Source: Solibacillus sp. R5-41 (lineage in GTDB: Bacteria > Bacillota > Bacilli > Bacillales_A > Planococcaceae). From it: a stretch of 64,000 nt of DNA. The notes under the pieces were generated by a model that worked only from the letters and a program-made list of their open reading frames with translations, ran no database searches and had not been told where the DNA came from. A program made the position numbers and the translations under genes. The stretch spans positions 2,100,001 through 2,164,000 of the forward strand of contig NZ_CP024123.1 in the NCBI RefSeq assembly GCF_002736105.1, in the 5' to 3' direction. The number at the start of each line of letters is the position of its first letter. The stretch's first letter is position 1. Shown in pieces: positions 15,706 to 23,928 of this stretch.

Positions 15706-16275
15706 TTACTCAATTGCACTTAACAATAAATTTAATTCATCTTCAATAACGGTACCACTATTTATCTTTGCTATTTCAAAAGTTTTTTTATAGAGACACG
15801 CATATTTCAAAGCAAGGAAACCATCAATTGGGAATGTGTAATTTTGCCATTCTTGACGATAGCCTAAAATGCCACGTTGTTTAATAACTCTATCTAACTC
15901 TTTCACTACGCATAATACAAATTCTTCAAAGTTACATTTTGTTTTTAATATTTTTCTTGGTAATTTATCATTAATTTTTCTATCTACTATGAAACTTTGT
16001 TTTTCTGTAATTATAATTTCTAAATCTTCAAAATCACGCTTAAATTCCCAGCATAATAAAACAGGACCCGTATGCCATTCGATGCCTCCGTTTCTTTTGT
16101 GAAAAGCTCCTTCCTTCCAACCTAATTTACATAGTGGATGTATCGATGCAAGATATGTAACAAAGTCACCTAGTGCATCCGAATGAAAAGAAGGGTAAAA
16201 TTCCATCTTTTTATCATTGATTTCAAATGTACATGTTGCATTACCACTACTAATATCATCATAATAAAATTTCAA
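15706..16275 (-). CDS. Soluble protein of unknown function
   Basis: 189 aa if started at the TTG after GGGAGTGGGAGTGAGCAAA; an ATG at 16296 lies before that site. Mixed alpha/beta; DDISSGNATCTFEINDKK near the N-terminus and GIEWHTGPVLLCWEFKRD in the middle. Family not recognised. A relic of a close homologue lies at 46.57-46.63 kb. Confidence 0.65.
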   Translation of the reverse strand: MKFYYDDISSGNATCTFEINDKKMEFYPSFHSDALGDFVTYLASIHPLCKLGWKEGAFHKRNGGIEWHTGPVLLCWEFKRDFEDLEIIITEKQSFIVDRKINDKLPRKILKTKCNFEEFVLCVVKELDRVIKQRGILGYRQEWQNYTFPIDGFLALKYACLYKKTFEIAKINSGTVIEDELNLLLSAIE

Positions 16276-16424
16276 TTTGCTCACTCCCACTCCCATAATT
16301 ATTTTTTGATATCAAAACAAACTCTACATTTTCATTCTAAATTTACAAATTTTTCATTTAAATTCCTATATTATTCTTCTATATCTTGCGAATGAAAACC
16401 ATCTTCCACAAACCCGTTATGCTG

Positions 16425-16506
16425 GATCAAATAAAAATCGTTCCAAAAGCGTCGTTTGGGAAAGTTTTCGAAATGCTTGTTGCACTAAAGCCACCGTTAG
16501 TTAAAG
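16425..16506. repeat. F2 dyad plus B box
   Basis: ATCGTTCCAAAAGCGTCGTT leading to TGGGAAAG (16437-16464), then TTGCACTAAAGCCACCGTTA (16480-16499) with tail GTTAAAG. The 150 bp between this element and the preceding gene show no coding signal. Confidence 0.7.
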
Positions 16507-16516
16507 AAAGGTCTAT

Positions 16517-16960
16517 TTATTTTACTTCTATAGAAAAGGCATACCACCCGTCTCCTTGCTTCCAATCAGATACTACACTATATACATACACACCTTTTTC
16601 TTTAGGAGCCATAATTGAGCTATTTTTCACTTCAACTTTTTGTATATTGTCTTCATCTACCCATTGCTCTACCTTCATTGTTCCAGCAATGGGTTTTTTC
16701 TTAAATTCAATTTTTATTTTTTCATTCGATGATACAACTGTTGGTTTATGCGTACTTGCCATATCAAACAGGCTTGTATAAGCCATATCTTTACACTGAG
16801 CTGAAAGTAGCCCCTTCCAACAATACGAACCTTGTGTAGTAGGAATATCAACATCTCCTATTGTTACGTTTGGTGTTGGTGGTTCTAAACGAAATGGTTC
16901 AAAAATAAATATTCCTATCATAATCAGTCCAATAATAATTAATACAGAAATCTTTTTAAT
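16517..16960 (-). CDS. Signal-anchored protein of unknown function, probable ATT start
   Basis: 147 aa. From ATG (16921) the protein would begin MIGIFIFEP, but the frame continues upstream to KKISVLIIIGLIMIGIFIF, a perfect signal anchor, reaching ATT right after GGGGGGAGTACA. No ATG/GTG/TTG is available between, so ATT (as in infC) is the likely start. The exported part has SYCWKGLLSAQCKD with two Cys and a beta-rich tail ending GDGWYAFSIEVK. Family not recognised. Confidence 0.65.
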   Translation of the reverse strand: MKKISVLIIIGLIMIGIFIFEPFRLEPPTPNVTIGDVDIPTTQGSYCWKGLLSAQCKDMAYTSLFDMASTHKPTVVSSNEKIKIEFKKKPIAGTMKVEQWVDEDNIQKVEVKNSSIMAPKEKGVYVYSVVSDWKQGDGWYAFSIEVK

Positions 16961-17017
16961 TGTACTCCCCCCTTTATTTACAGTAGACGTTAATATTGAA
17001 TGAAAGTAACAATTCTA

Positions 17018-17112
17018 GTTCAACTAAACTGCTGCGTTAGTTTAATAAAGAAAAAAAGAGCTGCATATGCAACTCAATGATCTTCAAGTAAAGCCCCCGT
17101 TAGTTGAACAAG
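17018..17112. repeat. Repeat unit 14 (A box, class I spacer, B box)
   Basis: Textbook unit: GTTCAACTAAAC-TGCTGC-GTTAGTTTAATAAAG, AAAAAGAGCTGCATATGCAA with CTC, then CAAGTAAA-GCCCCC-GTTAGTTGAACAAG. Confidence 0.92.
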
Positions 17113-17116
17113 CAAG

Positions 17117-17350
17117 TTACAAATCGCAACTGTCATCCGTATTATTCCTCTTCTTTTTATCACCAAAATACTTCCAAAGATGGTATGTAGACCAAAATAA
17201 AGTTGGAAATATAAGTATTGAAAATGGTGAAACGTAAGTTTTTTCAAGAATATAATCAGGGGTAAAAACAGCGAACAAGACCAAGATAATTATAGCTGGA
17301 ATCAAAAGAATCCAGTAACGTTTATCTTTAAAAGTGTTAAAACTCCACAT
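17117..17350 (-). CDS. Small two-helix membrane protein
   Basis: 77 aa from MWSFNTFKDKRYW; helices about 14-32 and 44-60, charged tail GDKKKRNNTDDSCDL. GGGAGGATAGT precedes this ATG; the upstream in-frame start (17371) lacks a site. Family not recognised. Directly follows the B box of unit 14. Confidence 0.6.
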   Translation of the reverse strand: MWSFNTFKDKRYWILLIPAIIILVLFAVFTPDYILEKTYVSPFSILIFPTLFWSTYHLWKYFGDKKKRNNTDDSCDL

Positions 17351-17412
17351 ACTATCCTCCCAGTACAACATGTGATTTTCAAACTAAAGATATCCATTTA
17401 TTATACAACACT

Positions 17413-17457
17413 GTTCAACTAAACTGCCCCGTTAGTTTAAGTACATTACTTCACAAT
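17413..17457. repeat. Single box with extended tail (unit 15)
   Basis: GTTCAACTAAAC-TGCCCC-GTTAGTTTAAG then TACATTACTTCACAAT, the extended tail also at 30371, 22172, 19541 and 6263. Confidence 0.85.
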
Positions 17458-17913
17458 CCTAATTACATAAATTTTAACATAAATATCCAATTTAAGGTTA
17501 ACAATCTTTTTTTTAAATCATATGTGCCTGGTCATTTTTATTTGTAGAATAAACCAAATAAGCCCAAAAAGAAATTTTGGAACATTTTATAGATTGCTCT
17601 CTTCTTTTATTGTAAATTTGAGGTCTCGTGAGAAAAATGCGGATTTACACCAGTAAGGAATCCGTTTTATATGCAAGATTTTATTAAAAATATGATCCAG
17701 TGCAATTTCTTTTGAACAACATTGAAAGATTTGTTGTATCTAAGTTCAAACGATAGTCAAAAGCCGTATATGAATATAATACAGAAAAACACTTAAAACA
17801 TTGATAGCACAACATTTTAAGTGTTTTATGGTGTCCCCAAACTTCCATTTGGGAACGTTATTTTGCATGGAATTGTATAAAAAATATTACAGGTTTCTAA
17901 ATCAAATGATATC
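17458..17913. repeat. Gene-poor stretch ending in an F2 element
   Basis: No coding frame with a ribosome site is seen in 17458-17780; probably a decayed cassette. The F2 element has the stem AACACTTAAAAC/ATTTTAAGTGTT (17789-17828) and the dyad CCCCAAACTTCCATTTGGGA (17837-17856), then CGTTATTTTGCATGGAATTG as at 5353. Confidence 0.6.
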
Positions 17914-18255
17914 TCATTGATTTTTAGTGTACACGTCTTTATACATAATCGAAATAAGGATAAAAGTAAATACAGGAATAAGATAATCTCTATTGTTTAT
18001 TGCACTATTTAGTGGGAAATTATCGAAAAAGATACTAATAATTACTGTAATTAAACTAATAACACTAAAAATAATAAATATAGTTTTATTTCTCGAAATG
18101 TATTCCTTCTTAATTTCAAACAACAAGTAAATTAGTGCAAAGATTATTAGAATAATTCTAGTCACAAATAATTGTTCATATTGCCAATAGAATGTTGCTA
18201 GTAAAAAGATAAGCACTATTATATTTAAAATGATAGAAATGTTGATTTTACCCAT
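17914..18255 (-). CDS. Four-helix membrane protein of unknown function
   Basis: 113 aa from MGKINISIILNIIVL; four hydrophobic helices with the basic segment EIKKEYISRNKT between the second and third. GAGGTGCATTTGGTA precedes the ATG; an upstream GTG (18267) overlaps that site. Family not recognised. Confidence 0.6.
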   Translation of the reverse strand: MGKINISIILNIIVLIFLLATFYWQYEQLFVTRIILIIFALIYLLFEIKKEYISRNKTIFIIFSVISLITVIISIFFDNFPLNSAINNRDYLIPVFTFILISIMYKDVYTKNQ

Positions 18256-18312
18256 TACCAAATGCACCTCTTTTATTAGCCATTATACAGAAATAAAATA
18301 GCAAAATGTTTG

Positions 18313-18456
18313 TTGTACTAAAGCCCCCGTTAGTTTAATAAAGACTTATTTATACTTTCTGGATATAAAGAACTGAATTATTGGGAATAGCATGACTGCA
18401 AAACAAAAGAGCTGTCTGAACAGCTCAAAGATTTTCTACTAAAGCACCCGTTCAAT
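18313..18456. repeat. Repeat unit 16 (two B-type boxes around a class I-like hairpin)
   Basis: TGTACTAAA-GCCCCC-GTTAGTTTAATAAAG (18313-18342); hairpin GAGCTGT-CTGA-ACAGCTC (18409-18426); second box CTACTAAAGCACCCGTTCAA (18437-18456). Confidence 0.75.
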
Positions 18457-18461
18457 AATAA

Positions 18462-19277
18462 TTAAATCCACTCGGCAAACCAAGCAACATAATATGCAGC
18501 AGGAATAAACAATAATTGAGCCAATATTGTTCCAAAAAATTTTGAGCTAATCATTGTTAATGAATAACTCTTTAAAAAAACATAATCACATTGCTTTTTC
18601 ATCACTCTATCTGCTAAAACTGAAGCTTTTGGGTCTATAAATAATGTAAGCAAAATAGTTGCTACTCCATTAATTATTCCAGAGGACATTAATGCTGCCT
18701 GTGCATAATCCTCTGGGACTAACATTGATGCATATAAAGAAGACAGAACTCCAATTGTAAAAACTGCGGAGACAATAACATTAAATATAAATAACCGTTT
18801 CGGTATTGTCTTTAGTGTAATGCCACTCAAGTATGTCAATTTAGGTAATCTGAAGCACGCAATAATCTTTTTAATACCTTTAGGGTTTAATTGCTTTAAA
18901 AATGTTGCAACTACCGAACCTCTTTCATTAGATAATTGAATAATTGCTCTAGAAAAAATATTAATAAAGGTTGGAAATAAAAGTATACCCAGCAGTACAC
19001 CAAGAGATGTTACCCCAATTAAAATCCTATACTGATCTTCTATAAAGCCTAATTTGTTTAAATCTGGTGCCGTTGCTATAAGTTTTGCTGTTAAGGGTTG
19101 TTGAATCATTGTTGAGAATCTTGAAACAATCACTAAAGTACTAAACAACGACATAGCAGTTGCTATTAATTTTACCCTTGTACCTGAAATCCGTGTAGAA
19201 TAGGCTAAAGTCTCAATCATAGTAATGATTAGTAAGAACAAAGCTATTGCAACTACTTTACTTGTAATTAACTCCAT
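18462..19277 (-). CDS. amj: Lipid II flippase Amj-family protein
   Basis: 271 aa polytopic membrane protein (about six helices). The N-terminal MIETLAYSTRISGTR and the following LFSTLVIVSRFSTMIQQPL match the Amj (YdaH, DUF2837) family, which in Bacillus subtilis can replace MurJ in moving lipid II across the membrane. GGAGGGGTGTGT fixes the start at MELITSK. Finding a lipid II flippase as a single-gene cassette is notable; it could be a spare or toxin-resistant flippase (inference). Confidence 0.85.
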   Translation of the reverse strand: MELITSKVVAIALFLLIITMIETLAYSTRISGTRVKLIATAMSLFSTLVIVSRFSTMIQQPLTAKLIATAPDLNKLGFIEDQYRILIGVTSLGVLLGILLFPTFINIFSRAIIQLSNERGSVVATFLKQLNPKGIKKIIACFRLPKLTYLSGITLKTIPKRLFIFNVIVSAVFTIGVLSSLYASMLVPEDYAQAALMSSGIINGVATILLTLFIDPKASVLADRVMKKQCDYVFLKSYSLTMISSKFFGTILAQLLFIPAAYYVAWFAEWI

Positions 19278-19409
19278 ACACACCCCTCCATAAATAATTA
19301 TTCCCTTTAAATTAGAGTATAGCCAAAATTCAATAGAGTTTTTTAAATAACTATTTACCTCATTTCGAATTTAAATTCTGACGAAATATATGGAATAATG
19401 TTCCACCCT

Positions 19410-19545
19410 TTATTCAAGTAACCTGCTTCGTTAGTTTAAGTTTAACATTTCACAATGGATCACCGAAGCCTACTTGATGTTTTAGACATAAAAATAGACC
19501 ATCGAAATGATGGTCTTGATTAACTAAAGCCCCCTTTAGCTTAAG
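19410..19545. repeat. Repeat unit 17 (A box, class II spacer, B box)
   Basis: TTATTCAAGTAAC-CTGCTTC-GTTAGTTTAAG, class II spacer with AGACCATC/GATGGTCT, AACTAAA-GCCCCC-TTTAGCTTAAGTAC with tail AATTCTTCACAA. The 90 bp to the next gene hold nothing recognised. Confidence 0.9.
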
Positions 19546-19639
19546 TACAATTCTTCACAATTCTTAGTAAGAAGATGGCGGTCTCCGCTTGTTTAAGAAG
19601 AAAAATTGAAAATTTGATAATTGGTAATTATCATGAGGA

Positions 19640-20164
19640 TTATTTAGTATTCTCTATGAAAGATAAATCTAATGCCTTTTTGAGCTCATCAGGATTTTTT
19701 GAGCCTATTATAACAATCTCTCCTGAAGCTAACCTTAATTCGACACCCTCGCTTCCTGCAATATTATAAAGGCGTTCTCCATTTAGATTAATACTAATCC
19801 CCCAACCTCCAAACCGTTTTAGCGAACTAAAAGAAACACTTTTATAATCCCGAATACTTTGATAACGGAAGTCTCGGTATTCAAAATGGAAGGGGACAAA
19901 TTTTATATATACTCCATCTCCAAGTACTTCAGTTATCATCTTAACTTGGAACGCTAACAAGGGCATCATCAAACCGATCAAAACCCAAGCTATTACCAAC
20001 CCAATATCCGACATCGGTTTGTCTCCGAATTGAATTCCGTAAATAACCTGTTGGATAAACCCCCACCAAAAAATGCCTGAAATAACAATTATCATTATGA
20101 TATATAATAATTGTCTTGGCCGTTGAACTTCTCGATATAAAACAGAATCATCGTCTTTACGAAT
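19640..20164 (-). CDS. DUF6141 family membrane protein, probable ATT start
   Basis: 174 aa. Two membrane helices then a PH-like beta domain: FHFEYRDFRYQSIRDYKSVS, GGWGISINLNGERLYNIAG, GVELRLASGEIVIIGSKNPD. The first ATG (20095) would cut the family-typical N-terminus VLYREVQRPRQ, which is encoded in frame upstream from an ATT preceded by AAGGAGTGGTTAGAT. This is the second likely ATT start in the array. Function unknown. Confidence 0.7.
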   Translation of the reverse strand: MRKDDDSVLYREVQRPRQLLYIIMIIVISGIFWWGFIQQVIYGIQFGDKPMSDIGLVIAWVLIGLMMPLLAFQVKMITEVLGDGVYIKFVPFHFEYRDFRYQSIRDYKSVSFSSLKRFGGWGISINLNGERLYNIAGSEGVELRLASGEIVIIGSKNPDELKKALDLSFIENTK

Positions 20165-20201
20165 ATCTAACCACTCCTTGCTTAACCTAATATCCTTTCT
20201 T

Positions 20202-20232
20202 TTTAAACAAATCTGCTCTTTAGTTGAATAAG
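20202..20232. repeat. Single degenerate box (unit 18)
   Basis: TTTAAACAAATCTGCTCTTT then AGTTGAATAAG. Between this and the IS (20233-20328) there is no gene. Confidence 0.6.
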
Positions 20233-20328
20233 ATCCTGTAAATAAAATACCATAAAAATGTAAAAAACCTTATTTTTATTGAGAAAGCAACTATCTTTAC
20301 GAAAAGAGCCTTTTATCTATTCCTCTTA

Positions 20329-20340
20329 CTCCACTAAACT
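20329..20340. repeat. Left half of A box of unit 19, split by IS
   Basis: CTCCACTAAACT; the last nine bases CACTAAACT equal the left target guide of the IS. Confidence 0.85.
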
Positions 20341-20539
20341 CCCTCTATAAACATTGAGATATCAACGGTTTCCATCACTTCGTGATTTAAGAAAAATATT
20401 TTTCTCCCCTCTGATAAACAGAGTCTTGAATTTATAGATTATATTACCAAGTAAAGCGTACGCTTCGCTAAAACTAATGAAAATCATTAGCTTTTTTATC
20501 CATTATTTTGATGCACAATGGATCTCTGCGATGCTTATG

Positions 20540-20690
20540 ACGACGTACCCTCCCATGTCTCTTAGCGTCAACGCGCTTACATTCCTTCGTTCGGTCTATT
20601 CATAAGGCAGAGGCCTGCTAAGCTGCCCCGGGGACTCATAGTCTAAGTTTAGTGATATTGCCGGCTTCTCCGTATCATCCTTTTTGCTAT
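20540..20690 (-). ncRNA. Predicted bridge RNA of copy C
   Basis: Same layout as in copy B: left target guide CACTAAACT (20654-20646), right target guide CGGGGCAG (20630-20623), left donor guide AGGAATG (20586-20580), right donor guide GGGAG (20554-20550). The right guide carries G where copy B carries A, matching the CTGCCCCG flank here versus CTGCTCCG at copy B. Ends are estimates. Confidence 0.7.
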
Positions 20691-20709
20691 AGCTCTTTGA
20701 TCGAAATGC

Positions 20710-21987
20710 TTATGCTGCCTCTCCGAGAGAGTAGAGATCTTTCATCATAAGTTGCTCGTTAAAATACACTTTCTTTTTACAAATACCATGTAATATTTTC
20801 AGTAATTTACCACAGAGAACTACCATCGATTGCTTACCCCGTAAGGGATTCTGATTCCTTGTTGTGTAGTATTCGTGAAGTTGTTTGAATGCTAGGTTAT
20901 GCCGAATCAAAGGAACAATCACTTTGAAAAGGATATGTCTAAGTCTCTTACGTCCACGTTTTGATATATGTTTTTGACCCTTATGTTGACCAGAAGAGTT
21001 TTCACGTAATGTTAGTCCCGCTAGTTTAATGAGTTGGCGTGGATTTTCGTAAAGTGAAAAACTCCCTACTTCGGAAAGTAGATCAACAATTGTCGCATCT
21101 CCTAAACCTGGTACTGACGCGAGTAGGTCATATTCCATCGTTGTCTTTGCCAATTCAGTTAATTGGTCATTCACTGCTTCGATTTCAGTTTCTAATAAGC
21201 GAAACTGACGTAGGAGTGTGGCGATTTCATGTTTGGCCATCTTTTGTCCTTCTGTCAGTCCTATAGAGTTTGAAGCCTTTTCAATGAGTAGCTTAGCTTT
21301 TGGTAGTTGTGGAGCTCTCATACCCCCTACCTGACGGTAGAAAAATACAAGTTCTTCCGCGGTTTTCCCTTGAATGTCCTGTGGCATTGGTGTTCTTTCT
21401 AATGCAGTAAGTGCCATTTTTCCGAAAGTAGGAAAGACTTGAGTGAATTCAGGAAAATATCGATCGAGCCAACGAATGATTCGATTTTTAATACTTGCTA
21501 GATCTTCCGTTAACTTTAATCTAAGAGTAGAACCAATCCGTAGTTCAGCTTCTACTTCTTTTAATATTCGTGGATAGCTAAAGCGTCCATCTTTCAATAA
21601 CCGTGCGATGACTAATGCATCTTTTTTATCATTCTTAGTCGGCAAATTATCATCAAGTTCTTTCGAACGTTTGACGTGCATTGGATTCACCATGACAAGT
21701 GGGATTCCGTATTGATCTAAGAAATAGGCTAAGTTCATCCAGTAGTGGCCTGTAGGCTCAATCCCTATTATTACTTCAGTTTTCTTAGCTTCCTTCATCA
21801 TTTGACGGATCTTTTCATACAAATTTTCGAAGCCTTCTTTCGATTGATGTACCGCAAAAGCTTTTTCTATTACTCGCCCGCGTTCATCGACAAAACATGC
21901 GTAATGAATACGCTTAGCAATATCCATGCCGACAACCAGTGTATTTTCAGTAACTTGATTAATTTTGTTATTCCATTTAGAATGCAT
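20710..21987 (-). CDS. IS110-family (IS1111 group) DEDD transposase, copy C
   Basis: 425 aa, intact and almost identical to copy B (for example KIRQMMKEAK versus KICQMMKEAK and FPTFGKM versus FPSFGKM). Catalytic Asp in VVGMDIAKR, Glu in IEPTGHYW, Asp pair in KNDKKDALV. Start by AAGGAGGA eight bases before ATG. Confidence 0.95.
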   Translation of the reverse strand: MHSKWNNKINQVTENTLVVGMDIAKRIHYACFVDERGRVIEKAFAVHQSKEGFENLYEKIRQMMKEAKKTEVIIGIEPTGHYWMNLAYFLDQYGIPLVMVNPMHVKRSKELDDNLPTKNDKKDALVIARLLKDGRFSYPRILKEVEAELRIGSTLRLKLTEDLASIKNRIIRWLDRYFPEFTQVFPTFGKMALTALERTPMPQDIQGKTAEELVFFYRQVGGMRAPQLPKAKLLIEKASNSIGLTEGQKMAKHEIATLLRQFRLLETEIEAVNDQLTELAKTTMEYDLLASVPGLGDATIVDLLSEVGSFSLYENPRQLIKLAGLTLRENSSGQHKGQKHISKRGRKRLRHILFKVIVPLIRHNLAFKQLHEYYTTRNQNPLRGKQSMVVLCGKLLKILHGICKKKVYFNEQLMMKDLYSLGEAA

Positions 21988-22095
21988 AAAGGAGTCCTCC
22001 TTGTTTGATGATGGGTCAATGGTCGTTGACACTCATGCATCATACTAGAGGGCTCCTTTTCTTTCAAGACCTCGAACATCCTTCAAACAGGAATG

Positions 22096-22175
22096 CTGCC
22101 CCGTTAGTTTAATAAGAAAAAAGAGCTGCATATGCAACTCAATGATCTTCAAGTAAAGCCCCCGTTAGTTTAAGT
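22096..22175. repeat. Right part of unit 19 (A box half, class I spacer, B box)
   Basis: CTGCCCCGTTAGTTTAATAA, AAAAGAGCTGCATATGCAAC, then AAGTAAA-GCCCCC-GTTAGTTTAAGTAC with tail TATTTCACAA. Confidence 0.9.
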
Positions 22176-22242
22176 ACATTATTTCACAAACTCTAAACAA
22201 GTTACTAAAAGTATTTATGCTTTGTTAATTGTTTTAAAAATA

Positions 22243-22560
22243 TTAGTTGTTAAGTAAAGAATCGCAAAATGGTTTACATAAACCTTGTTCTGACATACGT
22301 TCCAATAATTCTTTGGATGAAATCTTATTTGATATATTTTTTTGGATAGTTGAATTGAAAACTTCAAATTCTAAGTAGTTTACTTCTGGATCAACGCTAA
22401 AGGTTGAGAATTGTTCCTTTAACATTTTAAACGCTACAGTTCTTTTCTCTGAACTTTTTTGCAAATATGTTAATGTTGGTATAAACGTAACAAGGAAGTC
22501 TATTTCATTTTCAGTGAGATTTTTCTCCTTTAACCACTCTGTAACAGTTAATTTTTCCAC
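22243..22560 (-). CDS. Small soluble protein of unknown function
   Basis: 105 aa, helical and charged; GTG start after AAGGTGGATTTAAT. MEKLTVTEWLKEKNLTENEI at the N-terminus, GLCKPFCDSLLNN at the C-terminus with two Cys. Family not recognised. Confidence 0.6.
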   Translation of the reverse strand: MEKLTVTEWLKEKNLTENEIDFLVTFIPTLTYLQKSSEKRTVAFKMLKEQFSTFSVDPEVNYLEFEVFNSTIQKNISNKISSKELLERMSEQGLCKPFCDSLLNN

Positions 22561-22615
22561 ATTAAATCCACCTTTAATTGCCCTTAATTAATATGGTAAG
22601 GACATTATTATTTTC

Positions 22616-22645
22616 TATTACTAACCTGCCCCGTTAGTTCAATTA
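22616..22645. repeat. Single A-type box (unit 20)
   Basis: CTATTACTAAC-CTGCCCC-GTTAGTTCAATTATA; same right context as the box at 13231. Confidence 0.8.
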
Positions 22646-22659
22646 TATAAATTGTGCCG

Positions 22660-22818
22660 AATTTACTATTGCTGAAACTTGTTTAAAATTTATCTGATTC
22701 AAAAAAAAGGTTCAATACCTATTTCTTTTAATAAGTATTTGTGAGGGCTACGCTTTTCTGCTAACTGTTTTTTTGGAATTAAAATTTCTTCTCTTAAACG
22801 TTTAAACACATTAGGGTT
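22660..22818 (-). pseudogene. Truncated second copy of the gene at 13297
   Basis: The DNA from 22646 on matches 13259-13434 with scattered substitutions and covers the C-terminal part of that protein (NVFKRLREEILIPKKQL...). Homology stops abruptly at TTAGGGTTAT and passes straight into TAAGAAAAAAGAGC, the right edge of an A box plus class I spacer. The N-terminal two thirds and the A-box core are gone. Confidence 0.8.
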
Positions 22819-22925
22819 ATTAAGAAAAAAGAGCTGCATATGCAACTCAATGATCTTCAAGTAAAGCCCTCGTTAGTTAATTAAGAACAGAGACGCTTAT
22901 TCAACAATCGCGCCCTTTAGTTGCA
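22819..22925. repeat. Repeat unit 21 (class I spacer, B box, extra box)
   Basis: TAAGAAAAAAGAGCTGCATA, then AAGTAAAGCCCTCGTTAG (22859-22876) and the extra motif GACGCTTATTCAACAATCGC with GCCCTTTAGTTGCA (22892-22925), which is itself box-like. Confidence 0.8.
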
Positions 22926-22928
22926 CTA

Positions 22929-23201
22929 TTATGGTGTATTCCAAAATAAAGACATAACTTCGAAAAACAATAAATAAATAACCGCAAGTATTGGGAAAAC
23001 GTATAGCGATATCCTTCCTAATTTGTCCTTTTTGCTGAACAAGGATAGAACAAAAGAGAGTACTAGAAAGGTAAACCCGAGTAACATTGTTATGTTGTCA
23101 TCAATAAACGAATCTCCCGTGAAAATATAGACACCAAGGAAAATAAGTCCAACAATTAGACTAATAAAAGAAAGCAACCCCATACTCTGTTTACTTTGCA
23201 A
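22929..23201 (-). CDS. Three-helix membrane protein of unknown function
   Basis: 90 aa. The TTG at 23201 follows GGGAGGTGGCAACA; an ATG at 23234 lies before that site and is less likely. Helices about 8-28, 36-55 and 65-83. Family not recognised. Confidence 0.6.
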   Translation of the reverse strand: MQSKQSMGLLSFISLIVGLIFLGVYIFTGDSFIDDNITMLLGFTFLVLSFVLSLFSKKDKLGRISLYVFPILAVIYLLFFEVMSLFWNTP

Positions 23202-23248
23202 TGTTGCCACCTCCCAAATTTTCAACTTTACCATAACTTATACAGCAA

Positions 23249-23315
23249 TCTGGCCCGATTGTTGTACAAAAGTTAAACAACGCTCTTCAACTAATCTGCC
23301 CTGTTAGTTTAAGAG
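23249..23315. repeat. Repeat unit 22 (GATTGTTG motif plus A box)
   Basis: TGGCCCGATTGTTGTAC, AAGTTAAACAACGCTC, then TTCAACTAATC-TGCCCT-GTTAGTTTAAG. Same motif order as at 3376 and 27315. Confidence 0.8.
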
Positions 23316-23346
23316 TACAATTAATATTAAATAATCTAACTTTTTA

Positions 23347-23691
23347 TCAATATAAAAATTCGTTTCGTTTACTATTTTTAGGAATAACTCTGAATTTAGC
23401 AATTAAAAGAATCAGTAAAAAAACAAAACAACTAAAACCAGTATTATTACTTGTCAGTAGATTTAATTGGATAATTTGTATTGCAACTAATACGTTTAAT
23501 ATAAATGAAACGAGAAAACCCAATAATGAAACACAAGTTAAATAATTGCCGAATAACAACCTTCTGTAATTAGATACACCGAAGCTATTAGCTTTTTGGA
23601 TAGTCAACGTATATTGAACTTGTCTAACTAAGCCATATGTGAAACCGATAATGAATAACATAACAACTACATAACCAATTACATCAACCAT
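23347..23691 (-). CDS. Membrane protein of unknown function
   Basis: 114 aa with three helices (VIGYVVVMLFIIGFTYG; GNYLTCVSLLGFLVSFILN; FSCFVFLLILLIAKF) and a basic tail. GGAGAGATGAATAG precedes ATG. Family not recognised. Confidence 0.6.
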   Translation of the reverse strand: MVDVIGYVVVMLFIIGFTYGLVRQVQYTLTIQKANSFGVSNYRRLLFGNYLTCVSLLGFLVSFILNVLVAIQIIQLNLLTSNNTGFSCFVFLLILLIAKFRVIPKNSKRNEFLY

Positions 23692-23746
23692 CTATTCATC
23701 TCTCCAATATTCCAATTATACACCAGTTACCTTTATAAAGATTATT

Positions 23747-23778
23747 CTTCTTGAACTAAACTGCCCTTTTAGTTAAAG
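23747..23778. repeat. Single A-type box (unit 23)
   Basis: TTCTTGAACTAAAC-TGCCCT-TTTAGTTAAAGA. Confidence 0.75.
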
Positions 23779-23806
23779 ATTCTTTTCAGAATAACCAATC
23801 TTAAAG

Positions 23807-23852
23807 CAAATAAGCTGTCATATTAGTGAAAACTAAAGTGACAGCTTATTTG
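23807..23852. terminator. Strong hairpin
   Basis: CAAATAAGCTGTCA and TGACAGCTTATTTG form a 14-bp perfect stem, with TTAGT/ACTAA pairing inside the loop. It lies 77 bases past the stop of the gene at 23929, and probably ends that transcript. Confidence 0.7.
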
Positions 23853-23928
23853 AATGTTGGTTCTTTATTTATATGGCTTAAATCAACAGCACAAAATGTA
23901 TGTATTTTCAGTCATATCTTTTTGTAAA

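Larger units (their letters stand above)
20341..22095 (-). mobile_element. IS1111-group element, copy C, inserted in an A box
   Basis: 1755 bp, same ends as copy B, between CT (20339-20340) and CT (22096-22097). Flanks CACTAAA and GCCCCGTTAG rebuild an A box. Parallel orientation with copies A and B, so recombination between copies would delete the cassettes between them. Confidence 0.93.
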
